From: Metabacillus rhizolycopersici
GTDB taxonomy: Bacteria; Bacillota; Bacilli; Bacillales; Bacillaceae
Assembly (NCBI RefSeq): GCF_020075705.1
Contig: NZ_JAIQUM010000007.1
Span: 62,001-126,000 of the forward strand
Direction of reading: 5' to 3'
Length of the DNA: 64,000 nucleotides
Under the pieces are notes generated by a model. That model had not been told where the DNA came from, ran no database searches, and saw only the letters and a program-made list of their open reading frames with translations. A program made the position numbers and the translations under genes. Below, one piece after another: positions 45,539 through 53,938 of the stretch; positions within the stretch are counted from its first letter, which is position 1, and every line of letters begins with the position of its first letter.

Positions 45539-47495
45539 AAGCGGAATAATCAAACAGGATTTAAGGCAGCACGGATGGATCAGTATTGTCTATTTTATTT
45601 GCTTACTATTCACAGTACCGTTAGAACTCTTACAGCTTGCATCGAGAGACTATGTTATTTATGAAGATTACAAAAACTATATGATGATTAATCCAGACGT
45701 ACAAGTACTTTTCCTCTTTTCGATCCCAATTGCAGCTGGATTACTTCTATTCCGCTACCTTCAGAATGAAGCGGCTGTCGATATGGTTCACAGCTTACCC
45801 ATTCGAAGAGAGACGCTGTATGTCAGTCATATCATAAGTGGACTATTACTATTAATTATCCCAATCTTACTAACGTCTTGTGTAACATTCTTTGTGACGA
45901 ATTCAATTGAAGAATTCCAGTCAATTTTAACGTTATCAGAGCTTTTTTCATGGACTGGCCTTATCATTCTACTGACGTGCATGATGTTTTTCTTCACAGT
46001 TGCCGTTGGAATGATGACAGGTATGTCAAGCGCACAAGGTATTTTAACGTATATTTTTCTCTTTTTACCGATTGCAATGGTAACGATGGTAAGCTATAAT
46101 TTGAGCTTTTTACTTTTCGGGTACTCTACCTTTTTTCTTGATGAGAAAATTGAGTATTTATCTCCATTCTTTCGATTTATCGGTATTATGGGTGAAACAA
46201 AACCATTTTCAATTCTAGAAATAACGATTTACACTATCCTAACCATTTGCTGTTTCTTTATTGGTCTTGGTCTTTATAAAGTGAGACAGCTTGAAAAAGC
46301 AACAGATGTGATTGCCTTCCCGTTTTTAAGGCCAGTTTTTAAATACGGTGTAACATTTTGCTGTATGATTGTCGGTGGATCTTATTTCTCTGCTGCAGGA
46401 GCCCTTAATTGGAATTGGATTATCTTTGGTTATGTGTGTGGAGCGGTAATTGGTTATGCCGTGGCAGAAATGATTCTACAAAAGACATGGAGAATCTTTC
46501 AATTCCGTGTATTCACTGGTTTAATCGTTTATAGCGCGATCTTTATCATTATTTTATTTAGCATTAAAAATGACTTCATTAACTATGAAAACAAACTTCC
46601 TCGAATGGAGCAAATTAGTGAAGTTTACTTTGGCAATAAATATTCGATGCAGGAATTATCCCGGAATGATGCAGATGTTTATTCACATTCAAAGCTTTAT
46701 ATTCAAGATGTAAGAAATCTCCATGAATATATTACACAGCAAAAGGATTTCATTGAATCTCAAAACGGGGAAGAAATGTATAAAGAGGATATCTTGATTT
46801 CTTACCGCTTAAACAATGGAAAATTGATGACACGTGAATATAGTCTACCAATGCAACTAATGAAAGGCCAATTAAAACCTGTCATGGAGGCAGAACCTTA
46901 TAAACGTAATCTTCCGGAATTTTTCCAATTACACGATAAGGCCCTGTCAATAAATATAGTGGCTAATGGCCCTGTCCAAAAGAACGTCATGATAACCGAT
47001 CCAAATGAAATGAAGGAATTAAGCGAAGTAATTGAAAAGGAATTACTCTCACAATCGCTAGAAGATTTAATAACGCCAACAAGTTCATGGGGCTATTTTG
47101 AATTCGCCCGTAAGCAACCTGATCAACAACATCAATATGAATCTTATAATTTAGAATGGAAGAAATCATATGATGAGGTTACAAGCTGGCTTGATGAGCA
47201 TGGTTATTTAGAAGATGCTCGCATAACGATGAAGGATATTGTAAAAGCTGAAGTAACAAAAGGACCGAAGAAAATAAACAAGGATATGTATGATGTAGAT
47301 GAATTTTTCAAACAAGGAGAACAGTTCTTCACAATAACCGATACGAAGGTTTTAGAAGAAGCCCTTCAGAATTTCACTGACTATCCTGATGGACATACGT
47401 ATCATATCAAGTTTATCCTTAAAGACGGTTCTGAATGGTATGGTTCTCTACCAGATGAACATGTTCCTAATGAAATAAGTGATTTATTTCGTTAA
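45513..47495 (+). CDS. ABC transporter permease with large extracytoplasmic C-terminal domain
   Basis: A 660-residue protein. The first 350 residues hold roughly eight to ten membrane helices (YFICLLFTVPLELLQLA; FSIPIAAGLLLFRYL; LLLLIIPILLTSCVTFFV). The last 300 residues are hydrophilic and probably face outside, a layout resembling Bacillus permeases with a DUF6449-type tail (from memory). ATG 45513 follows GGAGG by 9 bases; the ATG at 45504 lies within that site. It is paired with the ATPase just upstream. Confidence 0.85.
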   Translation: MPSKKSFFRSGIIKQDLRQHGWISIVYFICLLFTVPLELLQLASRDYVIYEDYKNYMMINPDVQVLFLFSIPIAAGLLLFRYLQNEAAVDMVHSLPIRRETLYVSHIISGLLLLIIPILLTSCVTFFVTNSIEEFQSILTLSELFSWTGLIILLTCMMFFFTVAVGMMTGMSSAQGILTYIFLFLPIAMVTMVSYNLSFLLFGYSTFFLDEKIEYLSPFFRFIGIMGETKPFSILEITIYTILTICCFFIGLGLYKVRQLEKATDVIAFPFLRPVFKYGVTFCCMIVGGSYFSAAGALNWNWIIFGYVCGAVIGYAVAEMILQKTWRIFQFRVFTGLIVYSAIFIIILFSIKNDFINYENKLPRMEQISEVYFGNKYSMQELSRNDADVYSHSKLYIQDVRNLHEYITQQKDFIESQNGEEMYKEDILISYRLNNGKLMTREYSLPMQLMKGQLKPVMEAEPYKRNLPEFFQLHDKALSINIVANGPVQKNVMITDPNEMKELSEVIEKELLSQSLEDLITPTSSWGYFEFARKQPDQQHQYESYNLEWKKSYDEVTSWLDEHGYLEDARITMKDIVKAEVTKGPKKINKDMYDVDEFFKQGEQFFTITDTKVLEEALQNFTDYPDGHTYHIKFILKDGSEWYGSLPDEHVPNEISDLFR

Positions 47496-47499
47496 TTAA

Positions 47500-47532
47500 A
47501 AGGCTGAATCTTCAAGATTCAGCCCTTTTTTA
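47500..47532. terminator. Bidirectional terminator between the ABC operon and the yogA-like gene
   Basis: GGCTGAATCTT pairs with AAGATTCAGCC; TTTTTT follows on the plus strand and TTTTAATT on the minus strand. Confidence 0.9.
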
Positions 47533-47555
47533 TTTATCAATCTACTAATTCCTCT

Positions 47556-48536
47556 TTAAATATAAAATCCAATTTTCCCTAATTGATCAGCTTTCTCCAA
47601 TCGATTGAAAGCCTGTTCATACTGCTCAAGTGGATACATTTGATCCAAAACCGGTCGCAACTGATGTTCCTCAATGAATTGAATCATTTCCTGATACTCT
47701 TCACTACTCCCCATCGTCGAACCTAATAGATTAAATTGCCCATAAAAAAAGTCACGAAGATTCAGTTGAACGACATCTCCTGCCGAAGCACCAAACGTGA
47801 CGATTGTGCCACCAGGACGCAACTGTTTTAAAGACTTATTAAACGTCGCTGCACCAACGCATTCAATGACGAGATCCATCTTTTCACCACTTAATGCTTT
47901 CTCCCAATCTTCGTTACTATCTATTGCTTTGTCTGCCCCAAGCTCAAGAGCCTTTTCACATTTGTCTTTTGATCGGGATGTTACATATACGGTAGCCCCA
48001 ACAGCCTTTGCAAACTGAAGTAAAAACGTAGCAACTCCGCTACCGATGCCAGGGATCAGTACCTTCATATCGGGATGTATTTTCCCTCTAGTAAACAATG
48101 CTCGATAAGCCGTGAGCGGAGCTATCGATAAGACACCTGCTTCTTCCCAGGTTAAATACCGAGGTTTATGTACTACATTATCTGCTGGAAGAATCAATTG
48201 TTCTGCGAATGTCCCATCTATAATCTCAAATTCTTCTGGAGGTGCATCGCTTTTTTCCTTCCACCGAAGACTAGGATTGATGATTACTTCATCTCCCACT
48301 TTGACGTTTTCTACCCCTTCACCAACTGCATCAATGACTCCAGCACCATCAGATCCAATGATTAATGGAGGGTCCGTCAGCTTATGACGATGATGCACGA
48401 CAAATAGATCACGGTGATTTAATCCTACTGTTTTAAGGCTCACCCTTACTTCTCCTGATTTCGGAAATTCCTCTTTTAACTCTTTAATAGATAATCCTCC
48501 AAAACCAGCCTTTTCCGCATGGACTAGTGCTTTCAT
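47556..48536 (-). CDS. Zinc-type alcohol dehydrogenase-like oxidoreductase (YogA-like)
   Basis: A 326-residue medium-chain dehydrogenase/reductase. The N-terminal GroES-like part includes GLNHRDLFVVHHRHKLTDPP and GSDGAGVIDAVGEGVENVKV. The Rossmann part has LIPGIGSGVATFLLQFAKAV (normally GGIGSG-like) and VIECVGAATFNKSLKQLRPG. The structural four-Cys zinc site and the usual catalytic Cys are not seen, which fits the quinone-oxidoreductase-like branch. It is close in size and order of motifs to B. subtilis YogA, function unknown. Confidence 0.82.
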   Translation of the reverse strand: MKALVHAEKAGFGGLSIKELKEEFPKSGEVRVSLKTVGLNHRDLFVVHHRHKLTDPPLIIGSDGAGVIDAVGEGVENVKVGDEVIINPSLRWKEKSDAPPEEFEIIDGTFAEQLILPADNVVHKPRYLTWEEAGVLSIAPLTAYRALFTRGKIHPDMKVLIPGIGSGVATFLLQFAKAVGATVYVTSRSKDKCEKALELGADKAIDSNEDWEKALSGEKMDLVIECVGAATFNKSLKQLRPGGTIVTFGASAGDVVQLNLRDFFYGQFNLLGSTMGSSEEYQEMIQFIEEHQLRPVLDQMYPLEQYEQAFNRLEKADQLGKIGFYI

Positions 48537-48777
48537 CTAATCACTCCCATAACAAAATATATAGTTCAATATGAAATGAATCAACTGAATTCATAATAAT
48601 CTAAATTTTCATTTTAATCTATTTTAATTGCTCACCAACATGACAAAAATCATTCTCATATTCTATTGAAATAAGAACCTACGTTTTAGTTTTCCCCAAA
48701 AATTGAATCTAATAAAATATCATGTTACATTTTCTTACATATTAATTAAAAAATTCAATTTTATGTGTAATAATCCA

Positions 48778-48807
48778 TTTACAAAGGATTACATTTAGGT
48801 GTAATAT
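48778..48807 (+). promoter_or_regulatory. Likely sigma-A promoter of the glycine riboswitch transcript
   Basis: TTTACA (48778) and TAATAT (48802) are 18 bases apart and lie about 40 bases before the first aptamer. Between 48537 and 48777 I see only A/T-rich DNA with no gene. Confidence 0.45.
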
Positions 48808-48844
48808 TCTTAATATCACAAAATTGCATATGAGCGGATGAAGG

Positions 48845-49042
48845 TTGTGGGAGAGAGCAATACGAAATAATGCCACCGAAGGAGCAAGTTCCAAAAATAC
48901 CCTTGGAATGAATCTCTCAGGTAGACGGACCACAAACTGGACGCACCTCTGGACATTGATTATACGGTAGTATATTCACCATAGGGGAAGGGACTCTATT
49001 CATGATAATAGAGGTAAACTCTCAAGCTAAAGGACAGAGATG
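48845..49042 (+). ncRNA. Glycine riboswitch (tandem aptamers)
   Basis: The first aptamer (about 48845-48931) has GGGAGAGAGC, the conserved GCCACCGAAGGAGCAAGTTC and ATCTCTCAGGTAGACGGACC. A linker with GGACGCACCTCTGG leads to a second aptamer (about 48950-49042) containing CATAGGGGAAGGGA and AACTCTCAAGCTAAAGGACA then GAG. These are the hallmarks of the gcvT-type glycine riboswitch. The second aptamer departs from consensus: GGACATTG stands where GGAGAG is expected, and CTCTCAAGC replaces CTCTCAGGC. It precedes an AGCS symporter gene by about 190 bases. Confidence 0.92.
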
Positions 49043-49080
49043 GGTAATGGTTATACGTAACCCCCTTTCTGTCCTTTTTT
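49029..49080 (+). terminator. Riboswitch expression-platform terminator
   Basis: AAAGGACAGA, part of the 3' strand of the second aptamer, can instead pair with TCTGTCCTTT (49068-49077), followed by TTT. The two folds exclude each other, so glycine binding would favour read-through (inferred ON switch). Confidence 0.85.
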
Positions 49081-49226
49081 ATGTGCAAAATTAAGTATGC
49101 CACGACAGTTTGCAGTTTCTTAGAAAAGAAGATCTGCTAGAAAGAGATTTTAGGAGTTTCGTTTCTCTAGCTCCTTTTACCATCTTTAACATACTGTTGG
49201 CTACGAAATTTTAGGGGGAGAAGTTT

Positions 49227-50699
49227 ATGTTAGAACAACTTGTAACAAACATTAGCAATTTTTTATGGAGCACACCGATGATCATCTTTTGCGTTGTAGT
49301 AGGGTTATACTTTACTGTGCGTACTAATTTTCTACAGATTCGTCATGTAAAAGAAATGGTCAATTTATTATTTAAAGGAAAAAGCTCAGATGAAGGTGTT
49401 TCATCTTTTCAAGCGTTATCTTTAGCTTTATCAGGTCGTATAGGAGTAGGAAATATTTCAGGAACGGCAACAGCCATTGCATTTGGAGGACCAGGAGCCG
49501 TATTTTGGATGTGGGTAATAGCATTTGTTGGTGCAGCATCAGCCTTTGTTGAGTCTACACTCGCCCAAATCTATAAAGAAAAGAATAATGGAGAATATCG
49601 AGGCGGCCCTGCCTACTATATTGAAAAAGGACTTGGTTGGAAATGGTATGCTGTTCTATTTTCAATTGCAACACTCATTGCAATGGCTATTTTAATGCCA
49701 GGAGTACAATCCAATTCAATTGCAGTATCGATTGATAATGCATTCCATATTGACACGACAATAACTGGTCTAGTACTCGTGATAATTTTAGCACTCATTA
49801 TTTTTGGTGGAATTAAGCGTATTGTAAATGTGGCACAATTTGTCGTACCTTTTATGGCTTTGGCTTACATACTTGTAGCTCTTTACGTCATCGTCATTAA
49901 TTTCAGCGATATTCCAGCCGTATTTTCCCTTATTTTCACGAGCGCTTTAGGAGCAGATTCTTTGTTCGGAGGCATTATCGGTTCTGCGATTGCTTGGGGT
50001 GTAAAACGTGGTCTTTATGCAAGTGAAGCTGGACAAGGGACAGGCGCTCACCCAGCGGCGGCGGCAGAAGTATCTCATCCAGCAAAACAAGGGTTAGTAC
50101 AAGCATTTTCTATTTATCTAGATGTGTTCTTAGTTTGTACAGCGACTGCATTCATGATTTTATTTTCAGGAGCGTACAATACAATCGATGAAAGCACAGG
50201 GGAATACTTAGTGCAAAATATTACAGGCGTGGAAGAAGGTCCTGGCTATACTCAAGCAGCAGTTGATTCAGTCTTCCCAGGGTTCGGTTCAGGATTTGTT
50301 GCTATCGCTCTCTTCTTCTTTGCGTTCACGACAATTATGGCTTACTACTACATTGCAGAAACGAATCTCGCTTATTTAATAAAAGGCAGATTCAGCAAAA
50401 TTGCTTCAAATGTATTAAAAATCGTCCTTTTAGGCGCTACTTTCTATGGAGCAGTGAAGGAAGCAACGTTAGCTTGGACGCTCGGAGATATCGGTCTAGG
50501 GGTTATGGTTTGGTTGAACTTAATCGCCATTCTACTCTTATCCAAACCAGCATTTATTGCTCTAAAAGATTATGACCTTCAAAAGAAGCAAGGTCTTGAT
50601 CCGACATTTAATTCTACAAAATTAGGTATTAAAAATGCAGATTTCTGGGCTAATGGGTATGAGATTGATGAAAATAAACAGGATGAACAGATTTCGTAA
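49227..50699 (+). CDS. Sodium:glycine/alanine symporter (AGCS family), riboswitch controlled
   Basis: A 490-residue secondary transporter. Motifs: GRIGVGNISGTATAIAFGGP near 70-90, FVESTLAQIYKEKNNGEYRG near 110, GGPAYYIEKGLGW and the ASEAGQGTGAHPAAAAEVSH segment near 270. The last resembles the family NEAGxGSAP site, with Ser-Glu in place of Asn-Glu. A C-terminal tail of about 45 polar residues follows the last helix. AGGGGGAG lies 8 bases before the ATG. Its glycine riboswitch points to glycine as the real substrate; the paralogue at 23792 lacks one. Confidence 0.93.
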   Translation: MLEQLVTNISNFLWSTPMIIFCVVVGLYFTVRTNFLQIRHVKEMVNLLFKGKSSDEGVSSFQALSLALSGRIGVGNISGTATAIAFGGPGAVFWMWVIAFVGAASAFVESTLAQIYKEKNNGEYRGGPAYYIEKGLGWKWYAVLFSIATLIAMAILMPGVQSNSIAVSIDNAFHIDTTITGLVLVIILALIIFGGIKRIVNVAQFVVPFMALAYILVALYVIVINFSDIPAVFSLIFTSALGADSLFGGIIGSAIAWGVKRGLYASEAGQGTGAHPAAAAEVSHPAKQGLVQAFSIYLDVFLVCTATAFMILFSGAYNTIDESTGEYLVQNITGVEEGPGYTQAAVDSVFPGFGSGFVAIALFFFAFTTIMAYYYIAETNLAYLIKGRFSKIASNVLKIVLLGATFYGAVKEATLAWTLGDIGLGVMVWLNLIAILLLSKPAFIALKDYDLQKKQGLDPTFNSTKLGIKNADFWANGYEIDENKQDEQIS

Positions 50700-50752
50700 A
50701 TTACCATCCCATTTTGTTAGCTCCGAGAAAATAAAGCGAGAAAAGCATCAAG

Positions 50753-50790
50753 CTATAGTCTAAGTAGTTCAGTTTTTGTGGAGAAATAGT
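50753..50790 (-). repeat. R4 half element, left boundary
   Basis: CTATAGTCTAAGTAGTTCAG then TTTTTGTGGAGAAA matches, in inverted orientation, the element at 52075-52112 and one end of the element at 57632. Confidence 0.6.
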
Positions 50791-50810
50791 AGAAATATCA
50801 TATCAATTCT

Positions 50811-50849
50811 AAGACCAAATCGCACAGTGATTTGGTCTTTTATTTTTGT
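50811..50849 (+). terminator. Terminator of the glycine symporter gene
   Basis: AAGACCAAATC pairs with GATTTGGTCTT and is followed by TTATTTTTG. Confidence 0.88.
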
Positions 50850-50976
50850 TGATATATCAATGTTTTATCCAAAATAGATATAAGATAGCATTTTGTCACT
50901 ATAAGAATATGGATGCTAAAATATGTGTTAATTTCTATGCTAATACTACTGCCTTGTAAAAGGAGTTAAAATTATT

Positions 50977-51087
50977 GTGCAATTCATCAAACATAAGAAC
51001 AATAATGCTGATAAAGTGGACTGACTTATATCTGAACAAGTCCGAGAGATAGTAAAATATTATGGTGAAGTAGTGGGAAGGAACTAA
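50977..51087 (+). pseudogene. Small broken reading frame with in-frame TGA
   Basis: AAAGGAG is followed by GTG CAA TTC and the frame VQFIKHKNNNADKVD, a TGA at 51022, then in the same frame LISEQVREIVKYYGEVVGRN and a stop. A single substitution would restore a 36-residue peptide. I do not recognise the family. The terminator at 51152 follows. Confidence 0.3.
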
Positions 51088-51151
51088 TCCTGCACAGCGT
51101 TAAGAATTACAGATAAAGTATTTGATTTGAAAGATATAATCTATCTAAGAT

Positions 51152-51184
51152 AGTTCACTTGAAAATCAAGCGAACTTATTTTTT
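51152..51184 (+). terminator. Terminator hairpin
   Basis: AGTTCACTTGA pairs with TCAAGCGAACT (one A-C mismatch) around two A residues, followed by TATTTTTTG. It ends any transcript from the small broken frame upstream. Confidence 0.6.
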
Positions 51185-51330
51185 GAAAGAAAATGGAAAA
51201 TTCATGTTAAAATAGATTATGAATGGTTGTACTTAAACAATGCAGATTAGTAAAAGATTAGCAATATTGGATTTGAATAATTATACTAACATCTCAATTA
51301 TATTATTTATAAATAAAGGGGGTTAAAGAT

Positions 51331-51906
51331 ATGGATTTATTGACAATGAAAAATGAGCTATCTGTAAAAAGCAAAAATGGTACCTCTTTTTTGTTATCAG
51401 GTGTAATTATATGGGGCATCATAACAATCCTATTCTTACAATCATTTGAAATCAATACGAAGAATATATTTGCTTTGTACTCAACTGGATTAATGTTTCC
51501 GTTATCAGTTATTATTTCAAAAATAATGAAAGTTGATTGGAAAGCTTAGAGCAACCCACTAGGTAATTTAGGTTTAATTTTGAACTTAGCACAGTTAGTT
51601 TATTTTCCCTTAATTTTTTGGGCATTCTTTTCCAACCCAAATGATGTGCTTGTATTCTTTGCCATAATAACGAGCGCACATTTCTTTCCATATGGTTGGC
51701 TATATAATACAAAAGTTTTTTATATTCTATCTCCTATAATGGTTCTGTTAATTTTTTTCATTGGATTGATTTTAAATGGTGAATACTTGTGGGTAATTCC
51801 TTTATCAATGTTAATATCGTTGGTGTTTTTAAATTTATTCCTACTTATAGACTATAAGAAAAAAGTGTCCATTTCATCTGGTCTTACAAAAGACTTTAAC
51901 TTTTAG
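51331..51906 (+). pseudogene. DUF7010-like membrane protein interrupted by an in-frame TAG
   Basis: Residues 1-72 end ...ISKIMKVDWKA at a TAG (51547-51549). The same frame continues without shift as SNPLGNLGLILNLAQLVYFP and on through four more helices to 51906, for 191 codons in total. Joined, the halves form one membrane protein of about six helices resembling the DUF7010 group (from memory). GGGGGTTAAAGAT precedes the first ATG. The second half has no ribosome binding site of its own. A nonsense mutation is the simplest reading. Confidence 0.8.
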
Positions 51907-51956
51907 CATTAGCAAACCTTGTTTGTCTAAAGGGTAATTTATTTAAAGAACAAAAA

Positions 51957-52011
51957 TTAAGCACTATGAAAAACGCTTGGATTTCTCTAAGCATTTTTCA
52001 TAGTGCTTAAA
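51957..52011. terminator. Long hairpin after the DUF7010-like gene
   Basis: TTAAGCACTATGAAAAA pairs with TTTTTCATAGTGCTTAA, with an inner GCTT/AAGC. It lies between convergent transcripts and may stop both. It shares TTAAGCAC with the long hairpin at 41521. Confidence 0.65.
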
Positions 52012-52074
52012 TAACTGCTAATTATAATGCTATTTCTACTGTTTTTTAAAATAAAAAATTTACTGCGATTTTAG

Positions 52075-52112
52075 ATTTCCTCCACATTATCTGAACTACT
52101 TAGCTATAGTCT
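52075..52112 (+). repeat. R4 half element, right boundary
   Basis: ATTTCCTCCACATTATCTGA then ACTACTTAGCTATAG is the inverted counterpart of the sequence at 50753-50790. Confidence 0.6.
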
Positions 52113-52129
52113 CTGGTGCTTTTCTTTTA

Positions 52130-53938
52130 CTAAATATTGTTCTGAAGCTCATAATAAAAACCCTTCTCTTTGAGTAATTCATTATGATCTCCACTTTCAA
52201 TAATACGACCATCTTTTAAAACGAGGATTTGATCCGCTTTTTGGATTGTATTCAAACGATGTGCGATCACAAACGTTGTTCTCCCCTCCATTAACCTTGA
52301 TAATGCCTCTTGTATTCGTATTTCAGTAATCGTATCAATACTACTTGTTGCTTCATCTAATAGAAGAATTTTTGGATTCGCAAGCATTGCTCTAGCAATC
52401 GCGAGAAGCTGTTTTTGTCCATGACTAATTCCATTTCCTTCATGGGTAATAACTGTTTGATATTGATTTGGTAGATTCCGAATAAATGAATCTGCATTTG
52501 CTAATCTAGCCGCTGCTTCTACTTCTTCATCTGTCGCATCTAATCTACCATAGCGAATATTCTCTAAAATTGATCCCTGAAAAAGAAACGTATCCTGCAG
52601 GACAAAGGACATTTGCTTACGGAGATGATCACGGCCCATCTGATTTATGTCGATACCGTCAATCGTAATGACACCTTCATTAGCATCGTAGAAACGCGAA
52701 ATAAGATTGATTAGCGTTGTTTTTCCTGCACCAGTCGGCCCAACCAAAGCAATCGTCTCACCAGGAGATGCATGCAAGCTTACATGCTCAACTGTTTGCC
52801 TGCTCTTTTCCTCATCATAAGAAAAAGACACATTTGAAAACACAACCTCTCCTTTAATCGCAGGACGGTTATCGCCGATTGCCTCCGCATCCTTTTCTTC
52901 CTTCTCATCAAGTATATCAAACACTCTTTCTGCTCCAGCAATCGCCGACAAAAGTGTATTAAATTGATTAGCAAGATCATTTAGGGGACGGGTAAATTGT
53001 CTCGCGTACTCTGCAAAGATAACGATGACACCAATTGTCACCATATCATTCAGCGCCAAAATGCCACCAACACAAGCAACAATGGCGAAACTTAGATTGT
53101 TTAACACGTTCATAACCTTTGGAATAAACCCTGAAATCGTTTGTGCCCAAAAGCCTGATCCTTTTAGGTGATTGCTCTTTTCAACAAAACTGGCAATCAC
53201 CTTTTCTTCTTGTGAATATGCCTTGATCATCTTTTGACCAGAAATAACCTCTTCAATATAAGCATTTAGTTCACCTAAATTTTGCTGTTGTTTTTTGAAA
53301 AGTTTACCCGTTCGCTTCGTAATCCATTTCATTCCCACTACCATTAATGGAATAATCAGCAATGTGACGACAGTTAAAATTGGACTAAGCCAAACCATCA
53401 CTACAACGGTTCCTACTAGCGTTAATACACTAGAAAAGACTTGGATAATCGAACTATTTAATGTGGAGCTAACATTTTCAATATCATTTGTCACTCGACT
53501 CATTAATTCACCATGCTGCCTCTTATCAAAGAATGAGATTGATAGCTTATGAAGATGATGAAATAAATCTGTCCTCATTTGATTTACTGTATATTGTGAG
53601 ATGCCAATCATCCAATAATTTTGTAATAATAACGAGAGAGAGTAAAAAACATAAACAATCACAAGTCCTCCCAATAATAGAAGCAAGCTTTCCTTCTCTT
53701 GAGTGACGATATACTCATCGATTGTTGTTCCAATTAAATACGGACCCAATAATCCCAGGCCTGAGCTTACGACTACCATTAACAGCACAAATGATAAATG
53801 AAGTCGTTTTAACGCTAAATACTCCCATAGCCTACCTATTGTTTTTAAATTTATCTTTTTCCGCTTTTTTGTCTTCACATCTGCATCTTGTACGGCAATT
53901 CTTTCATATTTAAAAGGACTAGTTAGTTGTTTTAGCAT
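52130..53938 (-). CDS. Heterodimeric ABC exporter subunit, catalytic Walker B (YfiC-like)
   Basis: A 602-residue exporter half. Six membrane helices occupy about residues 45-330 and the ATPase about 355-600. Walker A is GPTGAGKTT, Walker B is ILLLDEATSSID with the catalytic Glu, and the switch His is in IAHRLNT. Its signature is degenerate, ISHGQKQ instead of LSGGQ. The partner gene has the opposite pattern, so one active and one degenerate ATP site are expected, as in BmrC/BmrD-type exporters. It resembles B. subtilis YfiC in size. It overlaps the partner gene by 20 bases; the likely role is drug or lipid export. Confidence 0.92.
   Translation of the reverse strand: MLKQLTSPFKYERIAVQDADVKTKKRKKINLKTIGRLWEYLALKRLHLSFVLLMVVVSSGLGLLGPYLIGTTIDEYIVTQEKESLLLLLGGLVIVYVFYSLSLLLQNYWMIGISQYTVNQMRTDLFHHLHKLSISFFDKRQHGELMSRVTNDIENVSSTLNSSIIQVFSSVLTLVGTVVVMVWLSPILTVVTLLIIPLMVVGMKWITKRTGKLFKKQQQNLGELNAYIEEVISGQKMIKAYSQEEKVIASFVEKSNHLKGSGFWAQTISGFIPKVMNVLNNLSFAIVACVGGILALNDMVTIGVIVIFAEYARQFTRPLNDLANQFNTLLSAIAGAERVFDILDEKEEKDAEAIGDNRPAIKGEVVFSNVSFSYDEEKSRQTVEHVSLHASPGETIALVGPTGAGKTTLINLISRFYDANEGVITIDGIDINQMGRDHLRKQMSFVLQDTFLFQGSILENIRYGRLDATDEEVEAAARLANADSFIRNLPNQYQTVITHEGNGISHGQKQLLAIARAMLANPKILLLDEATSSIDTITEIRIQEALSRLMEGRTTFVIAHRLNTIQKADQILVLKDGRIIESGDHNELLKEKGFYYELQNNI

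Noticed and set aside
51331..51549. Selenocysteine or pyrrolysine recoding at the TAG/TGA stops in 50977-51906
   Set aside because: The two stops differ (TAG and TGA), no insertion element or associated synthetase is visible, and nearby genes use normal stops; simple mutation is likelier.
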